Below, one piece after another: positions 25,562 to 34,701 of a stretch of DNA of 64,000 nt (the first letter of the stretch is position 1; every line of letters begins with the position of its first letter). The translations under genes and the position numbers were made by a program. The DNA comes from [Flexibacter] sp. ATCC 35103 (lineage in GTDB: Bacteria > Bacteroidota > Bacteroidia > Flavobacteriales > Flavobacteriaceae): assembly GCF_001975985.1 (NCBI RefSeq), contig NZ_MTQF01000012.1:1-64000 (forward strand), written 5' to 3'. The notes below the pieces were generated by a model that saw only the letters and a program-made list of their open reading frames with translations, had not been told where the DNA came from and searched no databases.

Positions 25562-27733
25562 TTATAAATTTTCTTTGATAAAGTTAGTCATTTTATTATA
25601 AAGCTGAATTCTCGTCTGACCGCCATAAATACCATGATCTTTGTCCGGATATATCTGAGAATCAAATTGTTTATTAGCCTGAATCAACGCTTCCATCATT
25701 TGCATAGAATTCTGCACATGAACGTTGTCATCACCAGATCCGTGAATCAATAAAAACTTACCTTTTAATTTATCAACGTGATTTATTGGAGAGTTTTGAT
25801 CATATCCGCTTGCATTTTCCTGTGGAGTCTGCATGTATCTTTCTGTATAAACACTGTCATAAAAACGCCAGTTTGTTACCGGAGCAACAGCAATTGCCAT
25901 TTTAAACACATCGTTTCCTTGAAAAATACAGTTTGAAGCCATAAAACCACCATAACTCCATCCCCAGATTCCAATTCTTGATGCATCAACATAAGGATAA
26001 GCACCTATTACTTTTGCAGCATCGATTTGATCTTCTACTTCGTATTTTCCTAATTGTTTTTGTGTTACCTTCTTGAAATCAGCACCTTTATAACCTGTTC
26101 CTCTACCATCTACACAAGCCACAATATAACCTTGCTGCGTAAGCATCATAAACCAATACTCATTAGAACTTCCCCATTGATTTACAACTTGTTGAGATCC
26201 AGGACCTGAATATTGAATCATAAAAACAGGATATTTTTTAGAAGCATCAAAATCTTTTGGCTTCATAATCCATGCATTTAGCTCGTTTCCTTTAGCTGTT
26301 TTTAAAACAAAAAATTCTTTGGTTGGCAAATTATACCCTTTCAATTTCTCCGCAAGTGCCTGATTGTTTTCTATAACCTGAATTTCTTTTCCAGTTTTAG
26401 CTTCGTTTAAACTGTAAGTTACAGGTTGAGAAGCATTCGAAGAAGTATTTATAAAATACTGAAAATTAGGACTAAAAGTAGCTGCGTTTGCCCCAGTATT
26501 TTTAGATAAACGAACTTTGTTTTTTCCGTCTAATCCTATGCGGTAAATATCTCTGTTGATAGAACCATTTTCTACAGACTGGTAAAAAATAGTTTTGTTT
26601 TTTTCGTCGAAACCGTAATATGAAGTTACTTCCCAGTTTCCTTTTGTAACCTGATTTTTAAGCTTTCCTGTTTTATCATAAAGATAGATATGATTAAAAC
26701 CGTCTTTTTCGCTTGTCCAGATAAAACTATTATCTTTTAAGAATGTTAAGTTATCAGTAACATCAACATATGCTTTATCTTTTTCGTTCAAAACTACTTT
26801 TGCAGTTGCTGTAGTTCCGTCAACAAATACCAAATCAAGATTATCCTGATGGCGGTTTAAAACCTGAGCAGATAATATATTATTGTCATTTGTCCACTGT
26901 AATCTTGCAATATAGAAATCATTATAATTGGCTAAATCAACTTTTTTAGTAGTATTTCCCGCTGCATCATATACATGTAACGAAACTTCTGAGTTTTTTT
27001 CTCCTGCTTTCGGATATTTGAATGTTTCAATAGTTGGATACAAGTCTTTTTTGAAAATTGACATTGAGTATTCAGGAACCTTACTTTCGTCAAAACGAAT
27101 ATAAGCAAGCTTCTTACTGTCTTTGCTCCAATCAAAAGCCCTTACAAAAGCAAATTCTTCTTCATAAACCCAATCCGTAATACCATTAATAATGGCATTC
27201 TTTTTTCCATCAGTTGTAACTGCTGTTGATTTTTTTGAAGCTACATCATATACATAAAGATTGTTTTCTCTGGCATACGCAATTTTAGTCCCGTCAGGAG
27301 AGAAAGTAGGCTCCTGAATCTGAAAATCAAAAAGTTTAGTTAATGATTTAGATGCTATATCATATAAAAAGTAATCTGCCGTAAAGGAGTGGCGAAAAAT
27401 TTTATTAGTATTACAAGCAATTAGTATCTTTTTTTCAGAGGCATCAAAAGTATAACTATCAATTCCCTCAGCAAGTGCTGCATGATTTTTAGTGTCAATT
27501 AAGTTCGATACTTTTTTTAGTGTTGCAAAATCATATAAGTCAATCTGCATACTTCTACTTGCCTGATCTACATTTAAAACAGTATATTGATCTGTATTCT
27601 TTAAAGATTGCAATTCGTCCATGCCTTTTGCCCGAAATACCCCACCATAAATATCTTCGATAGTAATTTTTTGTTGACCAAAAACAGTAGCAACTAAAAA
27701 TAAAAGTATTACAGTAATTTTACTTGTATTCAT
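25562..27733 (-). CDS. Dipeptidyl peptidase IV (peptidase S9B)
   Basis: The 723-residue exported serine peptidase removes X-Pro dipeptides from the N-terminus of peptides. After a signal peptide (KITVILLFLVATVFGQ) comes an eight-bladed propeller (about residues 25-470) containing EEFAFVRAFDWSKDS, where the double Glu binds the substrate amino group. The alpha/beta-hydrolase domain has the nucleophile in GIWGWSYGGFMASN (Ser near residue 593), the Asp in HGSGDDNVHVQNS and the His in DKDHGIYGG. The frame extends to 27796, but the ATG at 27733 gives the proper signal peptide. Its products, dipeptides, are exactly what the two following POT transporters take up. Confidence 0.95.
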   Translation of the reverse strand: MNTSKITVILLFLVATVFGQQKITIEDIYGGVFRAKGMDELQSLKNTDQYTVLNVDQASRSMQIDLYDFATLKKVSNLIDTKNHAALAEGIDSYTFDASEKKILIACNTNKIFRHSFTADYFLYDIASKSLTKLFDFQIQEPTFSPDGTKIAYARENNLYVYDVASKKSTAVTTDGKKNAIINGITDWVYEEEFAFVRAFDWSKDSKKLAYIRFDESKVPEYSMSIFKKDLYPTIETFKYPKAGEKNSEVSLHVYDAAGNTTKKVDLANYNDFYIARLQWTNDNNILSAQVLNRHQDNLDLVFVDGTTATAKVVLNEKDKAYVDVTDNLTFLKDNSFIWTSEKDGFNHIYLYDKTGKLKNQVTKGNWEVTSYYGFDEKNKTIFYQSVENGSINRDIYRIGLDGKNKVRLSKNTGANAATFSPNFQYFINTSSNASQPVTYSLNEAKTGKEIQVIENNQALAEKLKGYNLPTKEFFVLKTAKGNELNAWIMKPKDFDASKKYPVFMIQYSGPGSQQVVNQWGSSNEYWFMMLTQQGYIVACVDGRGTGYKGADFKKVTQKQLGKYEVEDQIDAAKVIGAYPYVDASRIGIWGWSYGGFMASNCIFQGNDVFKMAIAVAPVTNWRFYDSVYTERYMQTPQENASGYDQNSPINHVDKLKGKFLLIHGSGDDNVHVQNSMQMMEALIQANKQFDSQIYPDKDHGIYGGQTRIQLYNKMTNFIKENL

Positions 27734-27853
27734 TAGAATTATTTTAAATATAAAAAAGAGCCCAATTTTAGTAAAAAAAATGAACATAATACACATTTCA
27801 ACTGTTAAATGTTAAAAAAAATAACGTTTGCGTACTTTTCAAATTTCAAATAC

Positions 27854-27886
27854 TTTGCAAACAAAACTCTTAAAATGGTATCTTTG
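27854..27886 (+). promoter_or_regulatory. Promoter of the HMG-CoA reductase gene
   Basis: TTTG at 27854-27857 and TATCTTTG at 27879-27886, spaced by 21 bases, match the Bacteroidota -33/-7 consensus and lie 30 bases before the ATG. Confidence 0.7.
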
Positions 27887-27915
27887 CCGCGACATTATTA
27901 TTTAAAATACTGAGA

Positions 27916-29229
27916 ATGAACAACGCTGTTGCCGGATTTTCTAAATTATCCAAAAAAGAAAAAATAGACTGGATTGCCAATACTTATTTTTCAAACCCTG
28001 AAGAAGCGCTGAATATTATAAGAAATTACTGGAATTCAGACGAAAAGCTTCAACAATTGCATGATGAATTCATTGAAAACACCATTACAAACCTATATAT
28101 ACCACTTGGAGTAGCTCCTAACTTCTTAATCAACGGAAAATACAAAACGATTCCAATGGCTATTGAAGAAAGTTCAGTGGTTGCAGCCGCATCAAAAGCA
28201 GCAAAATACTGGTCAATCAGAGGCGGTTTTAAAGCAACCGTAATCGATACTGAAAAGATTGGTCAGGTACACTTTATTTACAGCGGCGATGCAGAAAAAC
28301 TTCAATCGTTTTTTGATCAGATAAAACCTAATTTTTTCTCTGAGACACAAAGCATTACAAAAAATATGCAACAACGTGGTGGAGGAATTTTAGACATTAA
28401 ACTAAAAGACAAACGCAGTTTATTGGAGAATTATTTTCAGCTTCATGCAACTTTTGAAACAAAAGACAGCATGGGCGCCAATTTTATCAACTCGTGTTTA
28501 GAACAATTTGCAACCACTTTGAAAGATGAATTTCAGAATTCAGATTTATTTTCTGAAGATGAATCCCTAAAGGTTGTTATGAGTATTTTATCTAATTATG
28601 TTCCGCATTGTGTTGTAAGAGCCGAAGTTTCGTGCCCTATCGAAGATCTGAAAGAAAAACATATCGATAATCCGCAAGAATTTGCTGAGCGTTTTTTACA
28701 AGCAGTTCAAATTGCCGAAGTTGAACCTTTTAGAGCCGTAACCCATAATAAAGGAATCATGAATGGTGTTGACGCCGTAATTCTTGCCACCGGAAATGAT
28801 TTTAGAGCTGTTGAAGCCGGCGTTCACGCTTATGCTTCCAGAAATGGCCAATATGCAAGTTTATCCCATGCTAAAATAGAAAACGGGATTTTTACTTTCT
28901 GGCTTGAAATTCCGTTGGCTTTAGGAACTGTTGGCGGATTAACCTCTTTACATCCTTTAGTAAAATTATGTTTTGATATTCTTGAAAAACCTTCTGCGCA
29001 AGAATTAATGCAAATTGTTGCTGTTGCAGGTTTGGCACAAAATTTCGCCGCTTTACGTTCCTTAACTACAACCGGAATCCAGGAAGGCCATATGAAAATG
29101 CACCTAAATAATATCATCAACCAATTTGAGGCCAGCGAAGAAGAACGCCGTTTAATAAAAACCCATTTCAAGAAAAATGCGGTATCACATAGTGCCGTTG
29201 TAGAATTTATTGAAAATTTAAGAAGATAA
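27916..29229 (+). CDS. Hydroxymethylglutaryl-CoA reductase, class II
   Basis: The 437-residue enzyme reduces HMG-CoA to mevalonate with two NAD(P)H, the committed step to isoprenoids. It has the class II signatures: PLGVAPNFLINGKYKTIPMA, the catalytic-Glu segment EESSVVAAASKAAKYW, NAVTHN-like AVTHNKGIMNGVDAV with the catalytic Lys, ATGNDFRAVEAGVHAYA with the Asp, and the C-terminal His region ending near residue 390 (TTGIQEGHMKMHL). The class is sometimes called degradative, but in Bacteroidota with other mevalonate genes it is biosynthetic. The GHMP kinase gene downstream and the decarboxylase at 62 kb support that. Confidence 0.94.
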   Translation: MNNAVAGFSKLSKKEKIDWIANTYFSNPEEALNIIRNYWNSDEKLQQLHDEFIENTITNLYIPLGVAPNFLINGKYKTIPMAIEESSVVAAASKAAKYWSIRGGFKATVIDTEKIGQVHFIYSGDAEKLQSFFDQIKPNFFSETQSITKNMQQRGGGILDIKLKDKRSLLENYFQLHATFETKDSMGANFINSCLEQFATTLKDEFQNSDLFSEDESLKVVMSILSNYVPHCVVRAEVSCPIEDLKEKHIDNPQEFAERFLQAVQIAEVEPFRAVTHNKGIMNGVDAVILATGNDFRAVEAGVHAYASRNGQYASLSHAKIENGIFTFWLEIPLALGTVGGLTSLHPLVKLCFDILEKPSAQELMQIVAVAGLAQNFAALRSLTTTGIQEGHMKMHLNNIINQFEASEEERRLIKTHFKKNAVSHSAVVEFIENLRR

Positions 29230-29240
29230 TTTAGTCAGAA

Positions 29241-29331
29241 TCAGAAGCTATTCCCGCTATTCGTTGCAATCTTTTATGCCCCCCGAAGCTTCGGGACTGT
29301 ACAAAAGGATTTCCACTACTATCGGGGCTAA
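29241..29331. repeat. Palindromic repeat element between the HMG-CoA reductase and GHMP kinase genes
   Basis: A GC-rich block unlike its surroundings contains the palindrome CCCGAAGCTTCGGG (29282-29295), flanked by arms CTTTTATGCC and TGTACAAAAG that can extend the hairpin. It has the look of a dispersed Flavobacterium intergenic repeat. It happens to be open in the frame of the next gene, which produces a false N-terminal extension there. Confidence 0.65.
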
Positions 29332-29341
29332 AAAACCAAGA

Positions 29342-30262
29342 ATGAAAACAACTTTTTACAGTAACGGAAAACTCTTAATTACAGGCGAATATTTAGTATT
29401 AGATGGCGCAAAAGCGTTTGCATTACCTACAAAATTTGGACAGAATTTAATTGTAGAAAATGGCTCAAATCAAGAAATTCAATGGAAAAGCTACAATTTT
29501 GATGAACAACTATGGTACGAAGACACCATTTCATTTTCAGAAATCATTACTAATGCAGCTACTGAGATTGAAACTGTAAAAACAACTTTAATCAATATTC
29601 TTCACGAAGCTTACCTTTTAAATCCCGATTTTATTACTAATTCTCAAGGATACAAAATCATCACACAACTAACATTCCCTAAAAATTGGGGATTAGGCAC
29701 ATCATCGACTTTGTTAAACAACATTGCACAATGGACCCAAATTGACGCTTTTACACTGCTTAAAAACAGCTTTGGAGGAAGTGGTTATGATATTGCCTGC
29801 GCACAAAATAACACTCCCATTATTTACAGTCTTGACGAAAATTCGTCAGTAGTAGAACCGGTTACTTTTAATCCGGACTTTACGCAGCACATTTACTTTG
29901 TTTACCTTAATAAAAAACAAAATAGCAAAGCAGCTATTAGCGCATATTATAATAACAAAAACCAGAATCTCGCCCATAATATTATTGACAACGATAAAAT
30001 TACCGAAGCGATCTTACAAGCAAAAACCCTTAAAGAATTTGCCCATAATGTCGAAAAGCATGAAATTCATTTAAGCAATATTTTAGAAATTCGCACGATT
30101 AAAGAAATCGCTTTCCCTGATTTTAATGGTGTAGTCAAAAGTCTGGGTGCCTGGGGCGGTGATTTTGTTATGGCAATTTCAAAAGAAAATCCGCAAACCT
30201 ATTTTAAATCAAAAGGATATGAAACAATTCTTTCCTATGATGAGATGATTTTACAGAAATAA
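29342..30262 (+). CDS. GYDIA-family GHMP kinase, probable phosphomevalonate kinase
   Basis: The 306-residue kinase has the GHMP N-terminal motif NGKLLITGEYLVLDGAKA, the ATP-binding glycine/serine loop WGLGTSSTLLNNIAQ (about residues 118-132), and FGGSGYDIACAQN, which names the GYDIA family of Bacteroidota. The late GAWGGDFVMA fits the third GHMP motif. In this clade it is the candidate for phosphomevalonate kinase, since no other gene for that step is evident; this is inference. The frame is open back to 29264, but those 26 residues come from an inserted repeat, so I use the ATG at 29342. Co-transcription with the HMG-CoA reductase gene is likely. Confidence 0.88.
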   Translation: MKTTFYSNGKLLITGEYLVLDGAKAFALPTKFGQNLIVENGSNQEIQWKSYNFDEQLWYEDTISFSEIITNAATEIETVKTTLINILHEAYLLNPDFITNSQGYKIITQLTFPKNWGLGTSSTLLNNIAQWTQIDAFTLLKNSFGGSGYDIACAQNNTPIIYSLDENSSVVEPVTFNPDFTQHIYFVYLNKKQNSKAAISAYYNNKNQNLAHNIIDNDKITEAILQAKTLKEFAHNVEKHEIHLSNILEIRTIKEIAFPDFNGVVKSLGAWGGDFVMAISKENPQTYFKSKGYETILSYDEMILQK

Positions 30263-30291
30263 TTATTCGTTTTTGCGATAAGACCTAAAAC

Positions 30292-30323
30292 AAAAAAAGT
30301 AAACTAAATAGTTTACTTTTTTT
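30292..30323. terminator. Bidirectional terminator between convergent genes
   Basis: AAAAAAAGTAAAC (30292-30304) pairs with GTTTACTTTTTTT (30311-30323). It can end the plus-strand GHMP kinase transcript and the minus-strand transcript from 30747. Confidence 0.85.
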
Positions 30324-30327
30324 ATAC

Positions 30328-30747
30328 TTATGATGTTTTTTCAAGATGGCGAACTTTCTGAGTTTCTAACTCATTAGACTCAATTAATGTGTTATGTAAA
30401 CGTTCTGCCATTTTTTCTATACTATTTGTAATAGAATCATAGACCACTTCCATTCTGCGGTGTTTCTCTTCTTTAACGGCTCGCAAAACATCTTCTACAA
30501 AAATCTTATCGTATTTTTCAGCAACAGAATCACGGGTATTTGTAAGTCTGATCACATAATCGTTACTTAATATAGTAACCTTAAAATGCTGCTCCTCGTT
30601 ACTTAAATAGTATTTGCCGCCCAATTCATCAACATTGATGTCAGTACTGCCAACTTTTAAAAGCTCCGTAATTATTCCGTAAATATGATTTTCTATTTTG
30701 GAATATACCCGAGGTTTTCTTTTGAACAAATTAAACTTATAAAACAT
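30328..30747 (-). CDS. Conserved hypothetical protein
   Basis: The 139-residue product has no signal peptide or membrane helix and is rich in charged residues. The first half has strand-like alternation (YYLSNEEQHFKVTILSNDYV, IRLTNTRDSV) and the second half is a long amphipathic helix (KIFVEDVLRAVKEEKHRRME, IEKMAERLHNTLIESNELET) that could form a coiled coil. I recognise no family. It is convergent with the GHMP kinase gene and stands alone, with its terminator at 30292. It is cytoplasmic, and real by composition and length. Confidence 0.7.
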   Translation of the reverse strand: MFYKFNLFKRKPRVYSKIENHIYGIITELLKVGSTDINVDELGGKYYLSNEEQHFKVTILSNDYVIRLTNTRDSVAEKYDKIFVEDVLRAVKEEKHRRMEVVYDSITNSIEKMAERLHNTLIESNELETQKVRHLEKTS

Positions 30748-30968
30748 TCAGCATCTGATTATTAAAGTCGTTTCTTTTCATTAATATTTTTATTCCTTAC
30801 CTAACACTTACGTAAAAAATTTTACGTTATTAGAATTAAAATTCGGACAAATTAACTGTAATAATTTGAATATCACAAATATTTTAAATTATATTTCCAT
30901 TATTCCCATGTAGTTAAATAAATAGATAAAACATTTACTACAAAACAGTTACAAATTATATTTAACAA
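30748..30968. other. Gene-free AT-rich region
   Basis: No open frame with protein-like composition, hairpin or repeat was seen here. It contains the upstream region of the minus-strand 30747 gene. Confidence 0.4.
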
Positions 30969-31004
30969 AAAACCCGAAACATTCAAAGGAATGTTTCGGG
31001 TTTT
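30969..31004 (-). terminator. Terminator of the envelope operon (after the PPIase gene)
   Basis: AAAACCCGAAACAT (30969-30982) pairs with ATGTTTCGGGTTTT (30991-31004) around an 8-base loop; the T run reads on the minus strand. Confidence 0.88.
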
Positions 31005-31030
31005 ATATTTAAACCTTAATTACTAAAAAA

Positions 31031-33130
31031 CTAGTAATTAAATTGTAGTCTGTTATCTTCAATTTTAGCATTGTTTTTCAAAGCTGGTAAAATTCTGCTT
31101 GCGTCAGATGCGCTTTGAGCTTTTACTTTAGCAACATATTCAGCATGATTAGCAATTGCAGGCGCTTTTACAGTACTAATGTTTTTTACCACATAAACTC
31201 CTGTATTTCCTTCAATTGGAGCAGATACTTTATTTGCAGCTAATGCAAATGCATTACCAACAACTTTAGGCTCTTGTCCAACTCCTCCAGGTAAAACCGG
31301 ATTATCCATAGTTACATTTGCTGCTTGTTGAACTGCAACACCAGCACTTTTAGCTACAGCTTCGATAGTAGAACCTGTCATTTTAGCTTTAAGCATTTCA
31401 GCTTTTTTCTTGTTTTTCAAGATTGACTCAACATAAGGTCTCGCCAATGTTACAGATACTAAACCAGATTTGTTTTCGCTTTTGTATTGTGCAATTACGT
31501 GACCAATATTAGCGATTTCAAAACGTTTTACATCACCTGTATTAGTTTCTTTATCATAAGCCCATCTAATAATGTTACGTTGGTTTCCTAAAGGACCAAA
31601 CGCTTCATCCATAGCTTTTGCAGTTACAGGAGGAGCAACTTTTAAGCCTAACTCTTTTGCTGTAGCATTAAAATCTTTATCAGCAGCATCCATTTCGAAT
31701 TTAGTTGCCAATGTAAATACTTTATCAGAAGTAGCTTCAGAAGGCTCAATTTTTTGAGCAATTGTAGCTAAACGAATTCCGTCTTGTTTATCTGTAATTT
31801 TGATGATGTGAAATCCAAAAGGAGTTTCAACTAAACCAACTTTTCCAATTCCGTTGTTGAATACAAAATCATTGAATGGTTTTACCATTTGGTTTGGTCC
31901 AAAATATCCTAAATCACCACCTTGTTGTGCAGATGAATCATCAGAGCTCGTAAAAGCCAACATCATGAAACTGTCCGGATTTGCCTGAACCTGAGCAAGA
32001 ATTTCTTCTGCCTTAGCTTTAGCCTCTTCTTTAGTTCTTTTTTCTTTTTGGTTTGGAGTTTGAGATCCTTCATAACCAATTAAAATATGACTTGCTTTTG
32101 CATTAACACCAGCTTTAAATCCTAAAGATTTAGAGATAGCATAATATTTTCCGTAAACATATGGTCCGTAAATTGCTCCCGCAGGCAAGCTGAATAATTT
32201 ATCAGCATCTACAGCTGGTAAAGCATTTTTAGGTACATAAGTAGAATCGTAAGGAACATCAGAATTTGAGTTTACAAATTCAGCAATGTTAGTTGCGTTT
32301 CTAAAACCTGGCAAAGTATCGTTTTTACCTGTTTTAGCATTGTACTCTACTCTTCCGTTTAATAATGCAGTGATTTTAGCTTTGATTTCAGCTTCGTCTT
32401 CTTTTGAAGCTTTATCTTCTACTAAAACATATTGAATTTCACGAGTAGCATCTGCTTTGAATTTTTTCTCGTTTTTCTTCATGTAATCTACAATTTCCGA
32501 ATCAGAAATTTTTACTTCGCTATCTTTTATAGAAGAATATAAAGCTGCAGCATAAGCAAAGTTTACTTTGTTAGCTTCCATTTCATATTTTAATTTCCCT
32601 TCACTAGCTGTAGTATAAAGACCTGCTTTTACTAATGTATTGTAGATTTGAAATTTTGCGTTTAACTCAGCATCTTTTTCTTTTTCAGAAATATATTGCG
32701 CTGCTTCAGGATTAGCTTTAAAGTATTCTTTAAACTTTACAACATCAAAAGCACCAGCTGCGTTCAAAAACATTGGGTTTTTACCAATATTTGGATCTGA
32801 TTTTAAAACTTCAAGTAAGTGTTTTTCACCAACTCTTAATCCTAATTTATCAAATTCAGCTGATAATAATGCGATCGAAACCTCTTGATCCCAAACTCTG
32901 TTTGCAGCTTCAGTGGAAGTAATTCCTTGTCCACTTTTTTCAACATTACTAACTTTAACTCTAAAGTCTTCAAATGAAATATCTTTTCCATCGATGCTTC
33001 CTACATCTTTTGAACTTTGACCGAAACTTCCTCTGGTGAAAAGATCTTGTATTATAAATGCAAATAATGCAAGTGCAATAACTCCTATCAATAAAGCGGA
33101 ACGCTGTCTAATTTTTGCTAAAACTGCCAT
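31031..33130 (-). CDS. SurA/PpiD-like membrane-anchored peptidylprolyl isomerase
   Basis: The 699-residue protein has one N-terminal membrane helix (SALLIGVIALALFAFIIQDL, about residues 11-30) that anchors it with the bulk in the periplasm, followed by a SurA-type chaperone region (about 35-330) and a parvulin domain (about 345-460: KASHILIGYEG, GGDLGYFGPNQMVKPFNDFV, VGLVETPFGFHIIKI). It should help outer-membrane proteins fold. The C-terminal third looks like a second, degenerate chaperone or parvulin-like region. The frame is open to 33172; the ATG at 33130 gives MAVLAKIRQRSALL, the usual start. It is the last gene of the coaX-lptC operon. Confidence 0.93.
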   Translation of the reverse strand: MAVLAKIRQRSALLIGVIALALFAFIIQDLFTRGSFGQSSKDVGSIDGKDISFEDFRVKVSNVEKSGQGITSTEAANRVWDQEVSIALLSAEFDKLGLRVGEKHLLEVLKSDPNIGKNPMFLNAAGAFDVVKFKEYFKANPEAAQYISEKEKDAELNAKFQIYNTLVKAGLYTTASEGKLKYEMEANKVNFAYAAALYSSIKDSEVKISDSEIVDYMKKNEKKFKADATREIQYVLVEDKASKEDEAEIKAKITALLNGRVEYNAKTGKNDTLPGFRNATNIAEFVNSNSDVPYDSTYVPKNALPAVDADKLFSLPAGAIYGPYVYGKYYAISKSLGFKAGVNAKASHILIGYEGSQTPNQKEKRTKEEAKAKAEEILAQVQANPDSFMMLAFTSSDDSSAQQGGDLGYFGPNQMVKPFNDFVFNNGIGKVGLVETPFGFHIIKITDKQDGIRLATIAQKIEPSEATSDKVFTLATKFEMDAADKDFNATAKELGLKVAPPVTAKAMDEAFGPLGNQRNIIRWAYDKETNTGDVKRFEIANIGHVIAQYKSENKSGLVSVTLARPYVESILKNKKKAEMLKAKMTGSTIEAVAKSAGVAVQQAANVTMDNPVLPGGVGQEPKVVGNAFALAANKVSAPIEGNTGVYVVKNISTVKAPAIANHAEYVAKVKAQSASDASRILPALKNNAKIEDNRLQFNY

Positions 33131-33238
33131 TTTTATTATCGTTAATTTTATATTCAGTTTGCGAAAATACAATTATCTAGTTAATAACAATACAACTAGC
33201 GTTTTATTTTACACAATTTTTTTCATTAATTAAAAAAA

Positions 33239-34501
33239 TCACTCTTTTATTGTCAATTTAACCAATTCAATTTTCTTATTTGTGGCTTCTTCAATTACAA
33301 AATAATAGCTGTCAATCACTATTTCTTCGCCCTTTTGAGGGATTTCTTTTGTAGAATTTACAATAAATCCTCCCAGGGTTCCGTAAGAATCTTCTTCAGG
33401 AATATTCAACTTATAAGTTTCATTTAAATACTCAACATCTAATCTGGTCGAGAACAAATACTTACCTTCACCTAATTCCTCTTCAATCAATTCCTCTTCT
33501 TCAGAATCGTGCTCATCTTCAATCTCTCCAAAAAGTTCTTCTACTATATCCTCAATGGTTATAATTCCTGAAGTTCCTCCATATTCATCTAAAACAACCG
33601 CAACATTCTTTCGTTTTTTAATCAATAAATTCAGAGCATCTTTTATCAGGATGGTTTCCGGAACAAACTCAACGGTCATCAAAACTGATTTTATTGTTTT
33701 AGGCTTTTTAAACAAATCAAACGAATGCACGTAACCCACAATATCATCAAGCGAGTTTTGGCTCACCACTATCTTAGAATAACCGGTTTCGACAAACAAT
33801 TCCTTAAGATCTGTAATACTATCGAATAAATCTATATCTACAATCTCTGTACGCGGCGTCATGATATCACGCGCTTTTACGCCTGAAAACTCTAAGGCAT
33901 TCTGAAAAATCTGAATTTCTGAATCTAATTCTTCATCATCTTCTACAGAGTTCATTTGCTCTGTGATATAATTACCCAGTTCAATTTTACTAAAATACAA
34001 TTGTACCTGATCGCCTTCTGTTTTGAAAAATTTTCGCAAAACAAAATCCGAAATCCAGATAAAAAATGTCGAGATGTAATAAAACAATCTGTAAAACAGA
34101 TAGGCCGGAATTGCAAAAAACTTAATCAGTGAATTGGCATAAATCTGAAAAAAAACTTTTGGAAAAAACTCCGCAGTTATCAAAACGATAAAAGTCGAAA
34201 TTATGGTTTGAACCAATAAACTAGTGGCATCAGAAAAATGAAATCCAAAACTTCCAATGCATTTCAGGACTAAATCTCCCATGTAAAAACCATAAACTAC
34301 CAATGCTACATTGTTACCAATAAGCATTGCAGCAATAAATTTTGAAGGATTCTCTGTAAGTTTAGTCAGGATTTGGGATAAAAAATTATCTTGTTTTTTC
34401 TCTATTTCAAGATAAATTTTATTCGAGGAAATAAAGGCTATTTCCATTCCTGAGAAAAAGGCTGATAGTATTAAACATAGTATTATAATACTAATTTCCA
34501 T
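33239..34501 (-). CDS. CNNM/CorC (HlyC-type) membrane protein with CBS domains
   Basis: The 420-residue protein has a CNNM (DUF21) membrane domain of about four helices (residues 1-165, with FFSGMEIAFISSNKIYLEIE), a CBS pair (about 195-325, starting VKARDIMTPRTEIV and including VVLDEYGGTSGIITIEDIVE), and a C-terminal CorC_HlyC domain (about 345-420, GGFIVNSTKEIPQKGE). The family transports or regulates Mg2+/Co2+; GldE of gliding bacteria is a relative, but nothing shows this gene to be gldE. It lies 3 bases after the 64-residue membrane protein gene and is co-transcribed with lptC. Confidence 0.92.
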   Translation of the reverse strand: MEISIIILCLILSAFFSGMEIAFISSNKIYLEIEKKQDNFLSQILTKLTENPSKFIAAMLIGNNVALVVYGFYMGDLVLKCIGSFGFHFSDATSLLVQTIISTFIVLITAEFFPKVFFQIYANSLIKFFAIPAYLFYRLFYYISTFFIWISDFVLRKFFKTEGDQVQLYFSKIELGNYITEQMNSVEDDEELDSEIQIFQNALEFSGVKARDIMTPRTEIVDIDLFDSITDLKELFVETGYSKIVVSQNSLDDIVGYVHSFDLFKKPKTIKSVLMTVEFVPETILIKDALNLLIKKRKNVAVVLDEYGGTSGIITIEDIVEELFGEIEDEHDSEEEELIEEELGEGKYLFSTRLDVEYLNETYKLNIPEEDSYGTLGGFIVNSTKEIPQKGEEIVIDSYYFVIEEATNKKIELVKLTIKE

Positions 34502-34504
34502 TTT

Positions 34505-34699
34505 TTACTGTTTTTTATAATGGTCGTCAAATTTCTTGGCGTATTTTCTCCTGAAGAAAAACATAAAAACGCTTACTCCTGCAACTATAAAGCTCAACCA
34601 AGGGTTTTCACCAGGTGAATTTAGCTTCGTAATACCATCATAAATGAAAGCAGCTGCAATTAATAAATAAAGATATTGTGTGTATTTTAAAATGCCCAT
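34505..34699 (-). CDS. Small hypothetical two-helix membrane protein
   Basis: The 64-residue product has two hydrophobic segments (about residues 8-20 and 34-48) around a polar loop (DGITKLNSPGENPW), and a strongly basic C-terminus (RRKYAKKFDDHYKKQ), a conserved-looking Flavobacterial small protein. It sits 2 bases after lptC and 3 bases before the CNNM gene; such packing is the best evidence that it is real. Function unknown. Confidence 0.78.
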   Translation of the reverse strand: MGILKYTQYLYLLIAAAFIYDGITKLNSPGENPWLSFIVAGVSVFMFFFRRKYAKKFDDHYKKQ

Positions 34700-34701
34700 A
34701 A

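Noticed and set aside
28830..29171. 113-residue minus-strand open frame within the HMG-CoA reductase gene
   Set aside because: It is antisense to a conserved catalytic region; its Ser/Ile/Lys/Cys-rich sequence has no domain pattern.
33239..34501. Assigning the CNNM/CorC protein as gliding gene gldE
   Set aside because: The domain layout is shared by several paralogues and no other gld gene is near, so the specific name is not supported.
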